From: Anas platyrhynchos
Lineage: Eukaryota; Chordata; Aves; Anseriformes; Anatidae
Assembly: GCF_047663525.1 (NCBI RefSeq)
Contig: NC_092589.1
Span: forward strand, 29,571,001 to 29,635,000
DNA length: 64,000 bases
Reading direction: 5' to 3'
In this document: positions 36,501 through 50,852 of the stretch, one piece after another
Layout of the letters: each line of letters starts with the position of its first letter
Position numbering within the stretch: the first letter of the stretch is position 1
Translations under genes and position numbers: made by a program
The notes under the pieces: model-generated
What the model was told of the DNA's origin: nothing
The model's input: the letters and a program-made list of their open reading frames with translations, nothing else
Database searches by the model: none

Positions 36501-38271
36501 TTTTGAAATATATATTTACTTCAAAAGGAGATTTGTGAGATTGTTGACTTCTTATTTGCCTCCTAAAATGGATCCTAAGGTTATGTAGTGAAAGCGTGGC
36601 TTTTTTGACTGCCATTTTTCAGTCTGGACATCTTGAGCTATGTATTTGTTTGATCAAGAATCACATATATACGTAGAATTACCTGGTTAATTTATGATTT
36701 TCTTTGAACAACATATATTTGTTGATTGATATCCATTGTTGCCCACTGGCATCTGGTGAGACTTACTCAGGTAGTAAGCTTTTTTATTTTTTATTTTTTT
36801 CTAATCATAGTTGCCAAGAAAACATTTTCATTTGGATGCTTTCCCAGTAACAGAAGGGGAACTGTATATAAGCAGGTACATGTGAAGCTTCTAGTCTGTC
36901 CTGGGAGAAAACACGATCTTCCTCCTGGCACTGGCTTGTTTTTAAAATCCTGTACTGTTTTGCACCTAAATGACTGCAGCGAGTTCAGGGCAGTACACCT
37001 AATCCAAATCCAAACATTATTTTGTCTACTAATACGTCCACTCACATGTTTCCTCACAGAATAAGGTTAACTTTCTCCCACTGATCCCAGTTATTTTATT
37101 TTGTTGATCCTTTCACCTATTAGCTGCTGAATATTCTGCCTGGCATTTTGATTCCCTGACACTGAACCATGAAAGAAAAGGGGAGGGAGGCAGGATTAAG
37201 GAAGGAGAAGACAGATTCTTAGCTGCACTGATCTTTTCAAAGAAAGCAGTAAGTAACTCTCCTGTCTGTGTGTCTTTCATGCCTGCCAGTTTAGAGGTTC
37301 AAAAAAACTGAATTTAGAGAGAAATCCGAAGGAGCTGGACACAGTGAAGCTCTTTCCTCATGAAAGTTATTCCTAAATTTCTTTCCTCTGGGACTGGAAT
37401 TTAAAGTAAACTCATGTATACATAAACTTGAATGGGCTACTGAAGAAGACACAAGAACAGAAAACCAGTGACAGAGTGTCCTGCAGCCCTCTTCTCAAAC
37501 TTTTCTGTCCCCCTTGCTCCAAGGTACTCCTCTGGCTTGCCAGCTGCAGCCAGAGAGGATGGTGGTCACTGGCCAGAAGGGCAGGCAAGGGTTGAGCATT
37601 ACATACACACACAGGTACAGGATTGCTATAACCATGTAATTCTCATACATCCCGATGGGCACAAATCTTAGTCTAAGAGTATTTATTTGATTACATCCTC
37701 TTCTTGCCCCCATGAGACAATAAAATGCAATTGGTTATGTAGCCTGAGAGGAAGAAACTGAAGCCACGCTCTCAGAAGAGGATACTGAAAAACTGCACAA
37801 TTCACTTTCCAAGATTATACAAAACAAAGGGCATCATTACTGTCAGATCTAGCCTGGTGCAATGCTTGATATGCTTCCTAGTGATACAGTGGTATTTACA
37901 TTCCGAGTAACGGAGCAGTCTGCAGGCAGGAATTATAGGGTGTAAGAAAACATGATCTAGACCTCCCCAGCACTTTAAAAATACAGGTTGAAGTATGTCA
38001 ACTGGTTATTTTTATCCCCACCCCATCACGAAGTAAAGTTTTTCACATCCTTTGCATGACGTCTCTCAGAGTAGCCCTCTGTCTGTGGTAGACCTTAGTT
38101 CACTGCCAGGTGAAGGACATTGCTGGAGGAAACCAGCGTGCCCTGAACAATACTCAGTGCTCAGCCTCTTATTTGGAAACACTTTAATGCCTTTGACATT
38201 TGCCTGCATTTCTAATTGGAAAGGATGTTCAGCATTCAAGCCACATGTTCGTGCAAGCAAGGTGGTGACGG
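33574..38271. other. intergenic DNA, no gene recognised
   Basis: AT-rich with a poly-A tract at 33768-33784. Several frames of 60-112 codons occur on both strands, many overlapping in antisense. None has a recognisable domain or paired splice sites. Confidence 0.45.
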
Positions 38272-38299
38272 AAAAAAAAAAAAAAAAAAAAAAAAAAAA
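38272..38299 (+). repeat. uninterrupted poly-A run (28 bases)
   Basis: Twenty-eight consecutive A follow GTGACGG. This could be the tail of a retroposed transcript, but the sequence upstream (about 38040-38270) resembles no gene I recognise and I see no clear flanking duplication. A simple A-tract expansion is equally likely. Confidence 0.7.
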
Positions 38300-41200
38300 G
38301 GTTTCCCTGGGGAATTATTGTTCATAAGCCAAAATGATGAGTGCAACAGAGTATTTGATACAATACAAACTTGGCCGAGAGCACCCTAGCTGAGTTGTAT
38401 GGAAGAACAAGCAGTTATCTAATAAAAAAGCAAAACAATGACCTACATGATTTTGATATACAATGTTACTCATTATCCCAACAGGCGTAATTTAGTGTTC
38501 CTCTAATTCCTTTAGCCTAACCAGTGAATAGGTGGCTTACACCCTCCAAAGGCTGGATCCCCAGGTCTCTTCATATAAGCTCCTAGCCAAGCTGATGGCA
38601 TTCTTCACTCTCTAGTTTGTATAGAGCAGGATTTGTTTTTTTTGTACTGTAAGTCAGCATTTGAGATCTTCAACATGAATCACAAGTAAGGAAGCAGTTA
38701 GCCTGGTAATTAGACAAGGAAAAAAAAAAACATTGCCATTCTCTTTGTGATCTGATTTCTTTTTTAATATGGTGGAACTAATCACTGGTCGTGTACTGAT
38801 GTGAATCCTCTATCCAAATAAATACAACACAGGAGGACAGAAGGAGAAAGAAGGCGAGAAAAATTGTTGGTAACAAAGGCCAGTTTTGAAGTAATTTATG
38901 ACTTAGCTCACTCACTGTATGCCTTGTTTTTTCAGTAGCTGCGTTCTGTATGCTCAGACTAACAGGCACCTGCCTCAGGCTTTTGCCGACGTGGGCGTTC
39001 AGCTCTGTCACCTCCATCGAAAGACTTTCTCATTAGTTTGTTGATCCCCTGTTGGCTTAGATTATGACCACACAGCTGTCAGTGAGGGAGATGCAGGCAT
39101 CTCCTAAGAGATTTTAGGAGTTTAATGCATTTTTGATCTAAAGAATATATGTTTATTAAAAGCAGTGATTAGCATTTCCAGGATCCAAAACTGAATTCTT
39201 ATATAAAATATACAATGTAGTACAGATACAACTCCATGATAAGGTGAATGTTCTACATCATCAATTTACCTTTGTCCTTTTTGTGTACGCATTTTTCCTT
39301 TTTTTTTTCCTGCACATGATTAAACATACATTCATATGCACATATTCACTGATATTTACCGTACTTTTTTAAACTGAGCCGTAGAAAAGCCTAAAGAACT
39401 TTTTAATAGGATGGTTATCCAGATCAGCGCGCATTATGGCATTTTGTGGACTATTCTGAGCTCTCAGAATAAAAACATTTCATGAGCATGCCATTAGCAT
39501 TACCTTTTCTAAGCAAATGGAAGATTTTTCAGGCTACGGATGTCACTAGAAGGCATTTATGCATTATGTGGCTTCACAATTAATAAACTTCTAGCAGAAT
39601 GTGGCAACAATGTGCAGCTGATCACAATAAAGCAAAAATGAGATTTCTGCAAAACTGGACATTTTCATCTCCTGTTGGGAATATTATTATGCCTTTTCAA
39701 TATGCTGATCTGACTCACACAAACTTAGTCTTGCCAAAGGCTTCTAACAAGCTACTTTAGTCATTTAGAAATATGCCTTGTTAATTTTGCTTAGGCTATG
39801 CAAAACCAACCTTTACAGGTTTATTAAAACTTTCAGATGAAAGGCATTTGTTAGGTTTTTGTTGCTGTTGTTATTTTCCTTTTTCTTTTTTAAAACAATT
39901 TGATAAAACTGAAACAGCATTGGAAGTATTACCTACTGCCTGAATACAATTTGGGGACAAAATCTTCCTTAACCTCACATATCCCTTTGCTGCTTGTATC
40001 TGCTAATTTCTATTCTAAAACTGTCCATCTGCATCAGTTTTCCCTTAAAAATCACATTGTTTCAGTTTTTTACCTCATGTCCTCTATTGTCTGGATACTC
40101 TCCTCCCATCGAATGCTGTGTTCTTTTCCTTTCTATTTTCCTGTCCTTATGTGACTTGTTCCTACTTTTCCCATTCCTATTTGCTATCACAGTTATATTC
40201 TCTACGCAGATCCAGAATTACTTATGAGGTGGGAAGAACAGGGTTTCACGTGAAAGAGAAGTGGGCAAAGCAGAGAGATCTGTCTTATTGTCTCTTTCTA
40301 TTTCTTTTCCAATTTCTTTTCAAAAAAAAAAAAAAAATGGTGCCAGAAAAATCCCAACAGCAGATTAGTGTACTGAAAAACAGATTTGCCAGTCAGCCTG
40401 CACAAACACTCTTAGTTGTCAAGATGGAAAATGCATCTCCTGAGGATCTGAGTGAAGTCTTTCAGCAATGACCCAGAACTGAAGGAAGTCTGATCCTTCT
40501 CCTCCTTTGAAATCCACAAGCAAGATCATTAAAGTGTTTGCCATAATTTTTTAATTTCCTTTTCTCTCATCCTCTGATTCTCTAGCTTTCACACTTGCCC
40601 TTTTCTCTGACCTCTGCTTCTCTCCTTTTATCGTCATCCTCAAATCAATCTTTTTGAAGACTCCTTCACTCCTCAGTGCCTACTGAAACAAATTCCCTTT
40701 CCCCGCATTGCCCGCTGAAAGTCACTTTCCCATGCATTGAAGGAGGAGATTCAGACAGTGCACCTGAAGCTCCTTCAAGGGCTTGGTGCAACCACTGCTC
40801 ACCGCAGTAAGCTCATCTCCCCTCCAGGGATGGTACAGGAAGGGACCACGTGTGGTCAAACAGCATGTGTGTGTTTTCTGAAACCAGGGCAGGCTGAATC
40901 AGGTGAGGGTACTGCACTGTCACTGCAGTCAATGGCTTGTGCTACACCAGGTGACTGCACCATAGATATAAATCCTAATGGATGTCTTTGTTGGAGCACG
41001 GATGGGTTAGCAACAAGGGCTGCTCAACCTGCTGAGCCACAGGCTTCTTAATGGCTCCACTGGCAAGCAGCTGGCCTCTCTGCAGCGAGTCTTCCACCAG
41101 TCCTCTCTCCAGGATGCATAAAAAAAGCCAGAATCTTTTGTAAAACCAGTGAGGAAGTTTGAGATCAGATGCCTGAATTTAAAAGTGGAGCATTTGATAT

Positions 41201-44062
41201 TACATCCTAAAAGCATCTAACCCTCTCGGGAAAGCATGTAGTATGCCCAGCTGTCACAGTTAGTAGGATTCCTGGTATTGCTATATTTGAAGGCTTCATT
41301 TGAAGTTGCACATTGCTTTCTCTTATTTCCTGTGCATTACTGCAGAGATTACTTCTGCAGGGTAACCTCCATCTAAAACAAGCAAAAGCACCAGCTTTTA
41401 CTTATGCCACTTTTTTTTTTTTTTTTACCTGGCATTGCAAGGACAAGTGTTTTCAATTTTATAGTGGTTACTTAGCACAGCAGGGATTATAAAATTGCTT
41501 TCAGAAACAAAATGCTGCTTCAAAACAAGCTCTGTTTCTGAAGTTCATCTACTTTTCTTTATCAAATTACAAAGAGGAACTGGCATCCTAAATGAAGCAC
41601 GCAGTGCCTAGTAGATGAAACACTGTGCTCACCTGTGGCACAAACTGGGGTGAGCACCCAGCTGCTGGATGTGGCTCCTCAGCGGTCTCCACATGTCGGA
41701 ATCTTTCCAGCATCCAAAAAGAAGCTGCATGTGTTTTAGGACAACATGCACCAGCAACCTCAGCCTGCGTGGTTCTGTAGGGAGCTGTGGGGGCAACTGG
41801 TGCAGGATTGGGATGCACTGAGCATGGGATTGCAAATCATGCTTTCTCATGCTAGCTCTGACATAGATTTTCTCTCTGGCTTTCGGCAAACAAGCTGACC
41901 TTGCCACTTCAGTATATGTGCTGCCCTCTTTCCCAGACAATAATGAGAATTAGCTATTTCTAAAGTACTTGAGAGACTTAAAGTGCCCCCAAAGCATTAT
42001 GGCCTGAATTCTTCATTATATCCTAGCCTTTTTAATGCTTCAAGGCCCCTTTCTGCAGCCAATGATGTAAGTAATGGTCCTTTATCTAAGTAACAGTTGG
42101 TCCCTGCATATCTGGGACACCCTGTTGTATCCCTGACACCTGTTATTAGATAACTGTAATCATCAGAGATTCAGCTTTCTTCTAGCACAAGTGTCCCTTG
42201 GCTTCTTGGTGTTGCTGTGGCCCAATTACCGAATGTGTTCTCTTCCCACGGATGTCTCTTCTGTGAGGAATACAGCAGCACAATCCATCTCCAAAGTCAA
42301 AGCATATTAAATAAAAATGTCTCAGGCTTCCAGTCACGGGCTTGAAAACATTCAGCTCAGAGTGTCCATTCCCACCTCCTGCTGTAAAAGCAGCATCATT
42401 TTTTTTTTCCCCGTGACTAGATCTGCTGCCATGGTTACAGCTTCACGCAGTGTAGGGTCACCTTTCCTTTCAAGAAAAATCAATGAAAGATTTCATTTCC
42501 ACTAGCTCCTTTATTCCCCACACCAGGCACTTTTTACACCAGTTTCGCTGCATTAATGTTAAATTCTCAGAAATGGAGAAGCAAACGTGATGTCACCAAA
42601 CAGTGGGACGGAGAGGAGGGAAGCAGCTGTCAGGCTGATAAATAGATATGAGCATGGACTTATTAAACAGCTCTGCACATTAATGAAACCTTCAAGAGAC
42701 GTTTCCTCTTCTCCCCTTCCTCTCCCTTGCACTTGTGAGCTTGCAGTGATTGCTGGTTGGTATTTCTAAGAGGAGGAGCTTTTTTTTGGTAATTAAACAG
42801 GAAGTTTTTACACTAAGACAAACCTTTCAAATCTGTCACTGAAATCTACCTCTCATGTCCTTGACAGCTCTGTGCCTCCCAGCACACTTAATTACAAGGG
42901 ACAAACGTGGAAGTTCAAAACCTCTCTTTTTCTAGCTCTTTCTTTTTTTTCCTCAAACATGTTTTCCTGACAAGCCAGGATAATTCACACAAGCGAAGGC
43001 CATAAAAGCAGCTTCTGTGGATCTTGCTTCTCATTCAGGGGAAAGAAGAGGGGGAAGCGTGGATGTGCCTGAGGAGCCATGCTCTGAAATGTTTGCAAAT
43101 GTTATTAAATGGAGGGTGGCCCTGGGGTACTGGGGACTTCCAATGCCCTCAAGATTACACTAGCTCTCTTTTAGCTCAGAAGTCATTAATGCAGTGGGAT
43201 CCTTTCACTACAGGTGGGCTTAAGTTACCCCAGCCCCACAAAATGACTGGAGTTTGGACCTGATTGCAATAAGCTTAGTGGCTCTCCTCCCAGGATGACA
43301 TTTCTGTGTAAACCTTTGCATCATCAAGGCATCACCAATGCTGCAAAGCAGTTCCTCCTCCTCCCCCCCCCATCCCCCCCCAGTCAACTGCACAGCTCTG
43401 TGCCGAGGCGTGAGGCAATGTAGAGAATGGCAGAACTGCCTGGGGGCTCTGATGTATTTGTGATCCTGGTGCACATTTTACCTCGCTGAAGTCCTGAAAA
43501 GTGACCAAGGGCACGTACCACTTGCTACTAACAGGTGATGTAGGATTGGAAATATATCATAGGGGCAGAGGGAAGACAGGGAGAAGACTGGGAAAAGGAC
43601 GAGGTGGAGGAGAAACAGAGGGAACCCAAGACTCACCAGTTTCTGCTGATACACCTCCTGATCACCCAGCAGCAGCAGGAGAGGAAAAGTGGTTCCTCCA
43701 CAGTGGTTCCTCTGGCTCTGGATCCTCCCTTCCCATCCCTTCCACTACCACCTTCTCTTCTCATGACATGAGCAAATAGGTCTCTGCCTACATTGCTTCA
43801 TGCTTAGATTTCAAAATTTAGTTTTAGCCATGCTGCTGAGCAGCACCAAGTTAGTTCAGTGAGGAAAATTCGCTCTGCAGGACGCTTCAATTCATGACAC
43901 CTCTAATGGAGATGACAGCAAAATGCTACCTGTGAAGGCTTTATAACATCTCTCCACTGACAGCTGACAAGCCATTCATCTTGGTTTAGCTGCCACAGCT
44001 TCTTGACAGAATAGAGTTGAGGGAATTACACTGTATCTGAGATTTAAGGCATTAAAAAGTGG
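38300..44062. other. intergenic DNA, no gene recognised
   Basis: No exon or known repeat is seen. The block 39430-39800 is complex, AT-rich, stop-dense and repeat-free, and could be conserved regulatory sequence. T- and C-rich patches lie near 41412-41426 and 43359-43381. A minus-strand frame at 38778-39017 (79 codons) contains one hydrophobic segment but matches nothing known. Confidence 0.45.
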
Positions 44063-44089
44063 AAAAAATAAATAAATAAATAAATAAAA
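44063..44089. repeat. AAAT tetramer microsatellite
   Basis: About five AAAT units after a short A run. Simple repeat. Confidence 0.85.
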
Positions 44090-47000
44090 CACAGTTTCTC
44101 AATATTGTAGCCCTGAGTCTGGCAGTGCTTTCTCCCCACAGGATGCTTCCATGGTTAGTAATGAAGAAAGCAGTTAAAATTCCAGCTGTTTTGTCACTGG
44201 GACTGAAGGGTGCATCTCCAGCAACAAACTGATGTCATCCTCATTAGTCTTCTGTAGCCTAAGATGACTCTAACAGAGCACAGTGTAGAGTGACTGCAAA
44301 CTGACTTTGAGAACACATCATTCCCTCAGACATGAAGAATCCAATATATCGACTGATCTTACAGAAAACATTTTTTTAAACACAGGGTTCAGCACTGATG
44401 TGTCTTTAAAGAATGACATCAGGAATAAGCCTGCCCCAATTTTTGCTTCTGCAGTCAGCCCCCGTATTCCACTTGGAAGAATATATTCTCATATATAACA
44501 GCCTGAACGCCCAGCAGGAGTTCAGAAAGCAAATCTGGCTTTAAAGACAAAATGTTTCATTATGGCTTTTGCAGGTAGCAAGGCAATCAAGATTGCAGAA
44601 CATTATTTAAGTTTCCTAACTGAAGACACTCCTTACTCATCACATCCTTTTTTTCTGCTTAAAGCTTCCATGCTTTGTCACTGCCCAAGGTAACTACAGC
44701 TTGAAAGTGAAGTCTCCTGTGACATTTTGCAGCTTGAGAAAGAAATAAACTGCCCCTAAAGCAACAGAGGAAGCATTAACACAGATATAAATGCAAACAG
44801 GAAGCATTAAAACAGACAAAAATGTGAACAGAAATGGAGGTTCTGGATTGAGGTGGGGGGATGCCATAACAGCACTGCACCCATAACCCAAGCATGCATC
44901 TTTCCTTAGTGTTACAAACAGCAGCTGCCAGGAAAGTGTTGCCGTTGCTAGACACAAGGGGCAGGCTTTGTGGTGCATTTGCAAGTCCTCGTGACCGAAG
45001 ATTGTCAGATTGTCAGCTTGCTCTGTCTGGACTCACCTTGACCTGCCTGTGGCTTTCATTTCACTTGGTTTGGCTGTAACGTGGATTTTTCCAATGACCA
45101 GGCAACTGTGGCTATTTTGCTTTACTTTTACTTTTCTTTGTACTGTAATAACCACATTTTTTTTTTTCATAGACAATAGCAATAAGTAAAAATTAACATT
45201 TCCTATAGAATGAGATCTTTACAGCTCTAACATAATGATGTAGCATAAAAAAACAGAGGCCCAGTCTGACAGGAGAAGACTTGAGTAGTTGCCACACCAG
45301 ATGCAGTGCAGAGGAGTGCAGGCATGGGATGAACAGAGGCAGGTCACCAGCTCACAGCTATAAACAACTCACCTACAGCTATAAACAACTCACCAGCAGC
45401 CACTCAGAGAAAATCAGACCTGCAACTGTGACAAAGTTGGTTTTACGGACTAACAGGACAAGGAAATTGCACCTAGCTTATGTAAATAGCACCATATAGA
45501 GTAAAATAGATGCAACATGGAGTTGTGGACTGAGGAATAAAGAGCAAGGTATAAAAGTGTGCAAGTCAAAAGACAAAAATGTTTAGAAACAGTTCCTGGA
45601 TAAGGAAAAAAGGGAGGGTGGGGGGGGAAGTGAAAGAGAAGAACTTATTGCCTAAGGAATGTGATCGTGACCGGATAGGAAATGAAATGCCTACACACAG
45701 AGCCAGAAGCTAACATGGAGCACTGATACTTTACCATTTCCTTGTGGGTGAACTGCACACCCTGCTGAGGATGCTTAGAGACCCACACAGATGGAAACCT
45801 GGTTACATTTGCAGCTTTTCTCCTGTCTCCTGTGTCATCATAGTCTGGCACCGATTTAATGTTTCCAAGTGTCACTGTGGTATCAAAGTTAGGCTTGGGG
45901 TTGCCCTGTGCCCAGATCTACTCAGCACTAGATGGAACAGAAAAGGGCAGCTGGGGAGCTGTCTATTTCTCCTTAATGTTAATGCAAAACACTACCAATG
46001 TGGGTCAGAGCTTGCTGTTACAGTTGGCCTGAAGGAGTATAATCTTAGTTTAATTTGTTCTGCTGAGAGGGTCACAGACAGCCCCATGTATTTCACATAG
46101 TTGTATTTTATTGGGTTTCATTGTTGTATTTAAAGCCCTAAAGCACATGTGTTTCTTTGTCTGCACTGTAGTTTTGCTGCCCTTGAATTCCAGTGCTCCT
46201 TTGTGATAACCAAGCATCCTCAAGTACTAACCTGAAACTCCTGCTAATGGCTTCTCAGTGCTTGTACAGACCAAAGGCAGTAGAAGTGAAGCTCTGAATC
46301 AGTGGCTTGATATATCATGAGGCCTTGATTTACCTCCCAATTACTGCTAACAGAAAATGGCAGCTGCCGGGAATGAAAAGCCCACAGACCTTGACGGCGT
46401 GTGCACAATGCTGTTTACAGACAACTGCTACACAACAGCTGACCTTGAGGAGCTCTGCTGGGTCTGCAGCTTAGCTTCTCTCCCAATGCTTCCTGTAAAC
46501 AATAGCAGCTGTCAACACCAATGCAAAGAGAGGGAGGAGGAATGGAATAGCCTCACTTAAAAAAAAAATCCTCAGATAATAAAGGCAATTTCATCTGTTA
46601 AATGATTGTGTTTAACTCTGAAGAGCACTGCCTACACCCATCTCCCACTGAATGTAACCTCTTCTGCAGAGAGCAAGCACAGCTGATATCAACCAACTGA
46701 CCTCAGAGATGTATCCTCCTCTGACTCAGCAAGCTCAGCTGTAACAACCATTTGTCATCCAGCCCATGTTAAACGGAGTTTCTTATTTATTTTTGGTACA
46801 GACTTCGGAAGGATTTTTTTTGAGTGACATCTTTGGAAAATCAGCTGCTAAAATGCAGCTTCTGTATATCATCAACAAAAGAGCTACACTACAAGCAGTT
46901 ATCCTATTTTCAGAAGGATAGCCTGAGGGAGAAGATAGCTATTACTATGGCTATCAGATTTCTGCCAGCTTCTTGAAGTGCCCTCTGCTCTCACCTCTTG

Positions 47001-49098
47001 TACAGATCTCTGTTACTGATCTGCCTCCCCACATCCTGGGCAGCACCTTTACTGCTGTGTGCCCTTTGCCCTGCCCTAGCTATGGGTCTGATGCTTCATA
47101 ATTCACTGCCAAACAGTGGCTTGGCCTAGGCCAAACCCCTGTTTAACAGCTACAGTCAGATTTTGCTCTCTCATCCTCTTCTAAGTGTTGCTTCATCCAA
47201 GCACTAGCAATGCTTTGTTCCAGGCTGCACTTATTTTCCTGGTTAACTGCATACTTGCTTATCCAGCCTGCATGGGTCCAAGCACTGCTCCAGGAATAGC
47301 CAAGGCTATTGATAAAGTTCATGTCCATGAACATTTCACGGTATTTTATTATCCAAACTCAGTCCGAGGCTATCTGAACAGTCTCCACAACAATGATCTC
47401 TCTTGTCCATTTGGATCTATGACTGCACATAAAATGTCCTCCAGCTAGATTTCTTGCATAGGAGATAATGAGAATGTTAATATTGTTTCTTTCCATATGA
47501 GACACCACAAACTGCAAAGTAAGCTGTCAAATACTTAGGGTTAATATTGACCAGGACAAGCACAATATGAAAACAAAGCAAAAAGTTCAGCCCCGAACAA
47601 CTTACTTTTGTTATATTGTTAATAATTTACTAAATTTTACTGTTGCTAGGGGTGCAGTATAATACTGAGAGCCAACTATGAGAGTGACTGTAGGGAAATC
47701 TGACAGATGATGAAGTCTGACTGAGACTCCAAGCTGGGAAGGCTCTCAACCTCTGAGCTCTGTTTTCACAAAATTAAGGGAATGTCTGTCTCCAAGACAG
47801 ACAAAGCTAGCTTTTATCTGCTCAGCATTTTAAAAATTTAAACTTCTGATGACTTACTTTATGCTGCACTATGGAAAACAGACAGCCACAATGTCTACGA
47901 GTGTACCCTGAAACTAAGTCATTAGCAGATAAAAAGAAATGTCTGGCAGTGCTATTACTACTAACAACAGTATTTAAAAGAGATTCTTATATCAACTTGA
48001 TGGTCATACTAAGCCATGGAAAAATGTCTACTAAATCATTATGCCTTGTGATGCTCATGTTTGCTAGGACAGCATGAGCGAAAACATATTTTAAGATATT
48101 TAATCCATATTATAATCATAACATTGTTGCTCACTCTGGCAACAGCCACTGAAAGGCAGTGACCTGGGAAATTTATAGTTAGCATTTTGTGACCTTTATT
48201 TCAACAGCTTTTTAAAATGAAGATTAAAAAAATAATTAGACACTGGAATTAAATGTAACTTTCAAATGTTCTTGAATCCCAAAATAGCTGTTAAGGAAGG
48301 CAGTGTTGAAGGTTGAGATTGCAAGGTATTTAATGAATGACAATTACTTTCACCATCAGACAAATCACCCCCCTGTGGCTCTCTGTGCAGAACCTGCTTT
48401 CTTCTCCTTCCTTGTTAGCAGCAGTGAATGTAACTTCTTGCCCGGCAAGAAAAGTGGTTCAGATCTCTGTTGGAGAGGTTGTCTGTTCAGGAGTAAAACA
48501 GCCCAATGAACACCAAACTACAGGAAAGCATTCCTCCTGCTGCCACAGGCTTTTCTGTGTGACCTTTCTGTAGCTTGGTCACTTGGATGAGATCTACTAC
48601 TGTCCCACTGCAGAGCAATGTGAGGATAATTTGGAGCAGTCAGGCCATACAGTGGTGGAAGAGCCAATATGGAGACACCCACTGCTTCAGGACTCATGTA
48701 GGTTCCATTGGAGCTTTATCTTGGGTACCTTTTCCCTTGCATCTCATGCGTCTTGTTTCCCCAAAATTCTAACTGTATGGAAATCCCTGCCATCTGGATT
48801 TAGCAACATCTCCATTCCACTCGTTGCCAATGACATTATAAAAACAAGTTTAAAACTGTTTTAGATTCAGATCACTACTACAAGTTTGAAGGAACTAAAA
48901 ATATTGGACTTCAAAGATTCTCAGGAAAAGTAAATTTGTCGATTGATAATGCATTAATCTTTATGGAGAAGTCAAAACTGTCTTTTTCAGGTTAATGATC
49001 TGTTCCTAAGGAAAGCTAGTTAGATTAGAATGTGGTTTTCAGGGGTAATATTTTCATCAGCTTCCCTCTATCTCTTCTTCTACATTTATAGCAGCATG
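44090..49098. other. intergenic DNA, no gene recognised
   Basis: Contains the 21-bp tandem duplication described separately and a G-rich tract near 45612-45628. I recognise no gene. A TATAAAAG motif (about 45552) and AATAAA (about 45536) lie close together near the duplication, but no LTR termini could be defined. Confidence 0.4.
45354..45394 (+). repeat. 21-bp tandem duplication
   Basis: ACAGCTATAAACAACTCACC occurs at 45354-45373 and again at 45375-45394, identical and joined by one T. The identity suggests a recent replication-slippage event. Confidence 0.92.
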
Positions 49099-49197
49099 GT
49101 TTAGTGGGGACTGTTAGTGTTAGGTTAGAGGTTGGACTCAATGATCTTGAGGTCTCTTCCAACCTAGAAATTCTGTGATTCTGTGATTCTGTGATTA
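49099..49197 (+). mobile_element. CR1 LINE 3' tail fragment (plus strand)
   Basis: The CR1 3' UTR core is present (GGTTGGACTCAATGATCTTG, then GGTCTCTTCCAACCTAG), followed by three and a half ATTCTGTG tail units, which are diagnostic of CR1. Only about 100 bp remain, a typical 5'-truncated insertion. Confidence 0.9.
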
Positions 49198-50852
49198 ACT
49201 ATCACTGGTTCAAGCCCATAATACTTCAGCAGCTGCTCAGTTTGAAATGACAGAAGCCCCTACAGACTTAGGATGATATAAACATGTTTAAGGACAAGCA
49301 CTTTTTATTTATAGAAAAGACTGAAAGACCTTTGTCTGATTCTACCCAAGTAGCACTAGCCAAAAATATTTAAATGAAATGATTTTCAGCCAGTAAACAT
49401 GATTTCAAGAAAATCACACCATTTAGTGGAATTGTGTTCATTGGTGTCAGTCATAAAAAAAAATTAGCAATGATCATGATGCACACACTGAGCACAGTCC
49501 AGACAATAGCTTGCCTCAAACTGTGAGCCACTCGACATAATCATAAAGAACAAGGCCGGATCCTGCATCTGGACACGCATTATTACATCTGACGACCTGG
49601 CTGCTAGATGATTAGCTGCCATGGAACAAAGCTGTCCAGGTGAAGTTCATAGTATTCTGCTCAAGCTAGGAAGGCAGGCAGGCTCCCAAACTGTTCTTCT
49701 TCTCCATTTTTATGTAATCCCATAGTTACCGTTCTTGGTTTTGGTGAAAGAACTGAGCATAGATGGGTCTCTTACACTTCTAGAAGTTATAAGATCCAAA
49801 GGCTCTGTACAAGCTCACATATAACCAATACCTTGGACATTGCTCCCAGGGTCCACAAAATAATTCAGACTTGTTACTTTGAAGCTCCTGTGCTCCATAC
49901 TTGGAACTCAAACCTGCAGGTATACATACTGATGTGTAGGAAGGGGTAACAATTTCTTCCCTCCCTTTCTATGGCTAACTTCATACAACAGCACAAAGAC
50001 AGGCTTCTCCCAGTTTACAATCAACGACATTCACTCCAGGCAGTCCATCAGGTTAGACAGATGCTGGTTTCACACTCCCTGGCCAGTGTTTCAGAACACA
50101 GCAGCACCAACTCCTTATTCACAGACTACTCTTGAACAAGCTGTTCCCCTGGCTCTTCAGCCCCACTCAGCTTCACAAGCCCAGGTCTTAGTGACTTTTT
50201 ACTTTGCAACCTGAACCAAAACTGCTATATCTAGCGTGAGTCTCCTCCATCAAAGGCACTGAGCCCATCTCATGCTTGCTGCATCTTTCTCATGCTATTA
50301 TGCATACATTGTGGAGCTCTGGTTTGTTTGGGAATTACCTAACCAGCAAGCTGGGTCCTACCAATCATTCCAACATTTTTTAACCTTGTGTCACTGTACA
50401 CATTTTAGAGAAATTTTGAAATCATAGCTTTAACCTTTTGTGTCAGAAAAAAAAAAAGAACAAATGTTCATTCAGCAACCTTAATTGTGCCTTGCAAGTG
50501 ACTAAGGATAGCTGCCCTTGGTAATCTCAGAGAAAACCTATATATACATAAATATATATATATATATATATATATAAGAAAACACACAGACAACAAAATA
50601 AAATAACAAGGAAAAAAAAAAAAAAGTGAAGACCAATCAAATGCAGCTCATCATTTATCCTGCAGTAGCTCTGGTATGATGAGAAGATAAGTAAGTAGGA
50701 AAACATAGCATAAATGTTATCTACGCCTATACCATATGTATCTACCCATTTGTCTGGAACAGTCCAAAGAAGAGTCTACAGAGGTCAGTGTAAAACCTGA
50801 ACTCAGTGCTTGATCAGTGTATTTTGGACAGTCAGGCTACATGCATCACACT
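49198..50852. other. intergenic DNA between two CR1 tails
   Basis: No gene recognised. It includes a TA dinucleotide microsatellite at 50540-50576 and a short poly-A near 50612. Confidence 0.45.
50540..50576. repeat. TA dinucleotide microsatellite
   Basis: Nearly pure TA alternation with one interruption (CATAAA). Directly visible. Confidence 0.88.

Noticed and set aside
38040..38299. Possible processed pseudogene ending in the 28-base poly-A run
   Set aside because: No recognisable parent gene and no flanking duplication, so a simple A-tract is the simpler reading.
38778..39017. 79-codon minus-strand ORF with one hydrophobic segment
   Set aside because: No homologue recognised, and T/C-rich DNA readily yields hydrophobic stretches.
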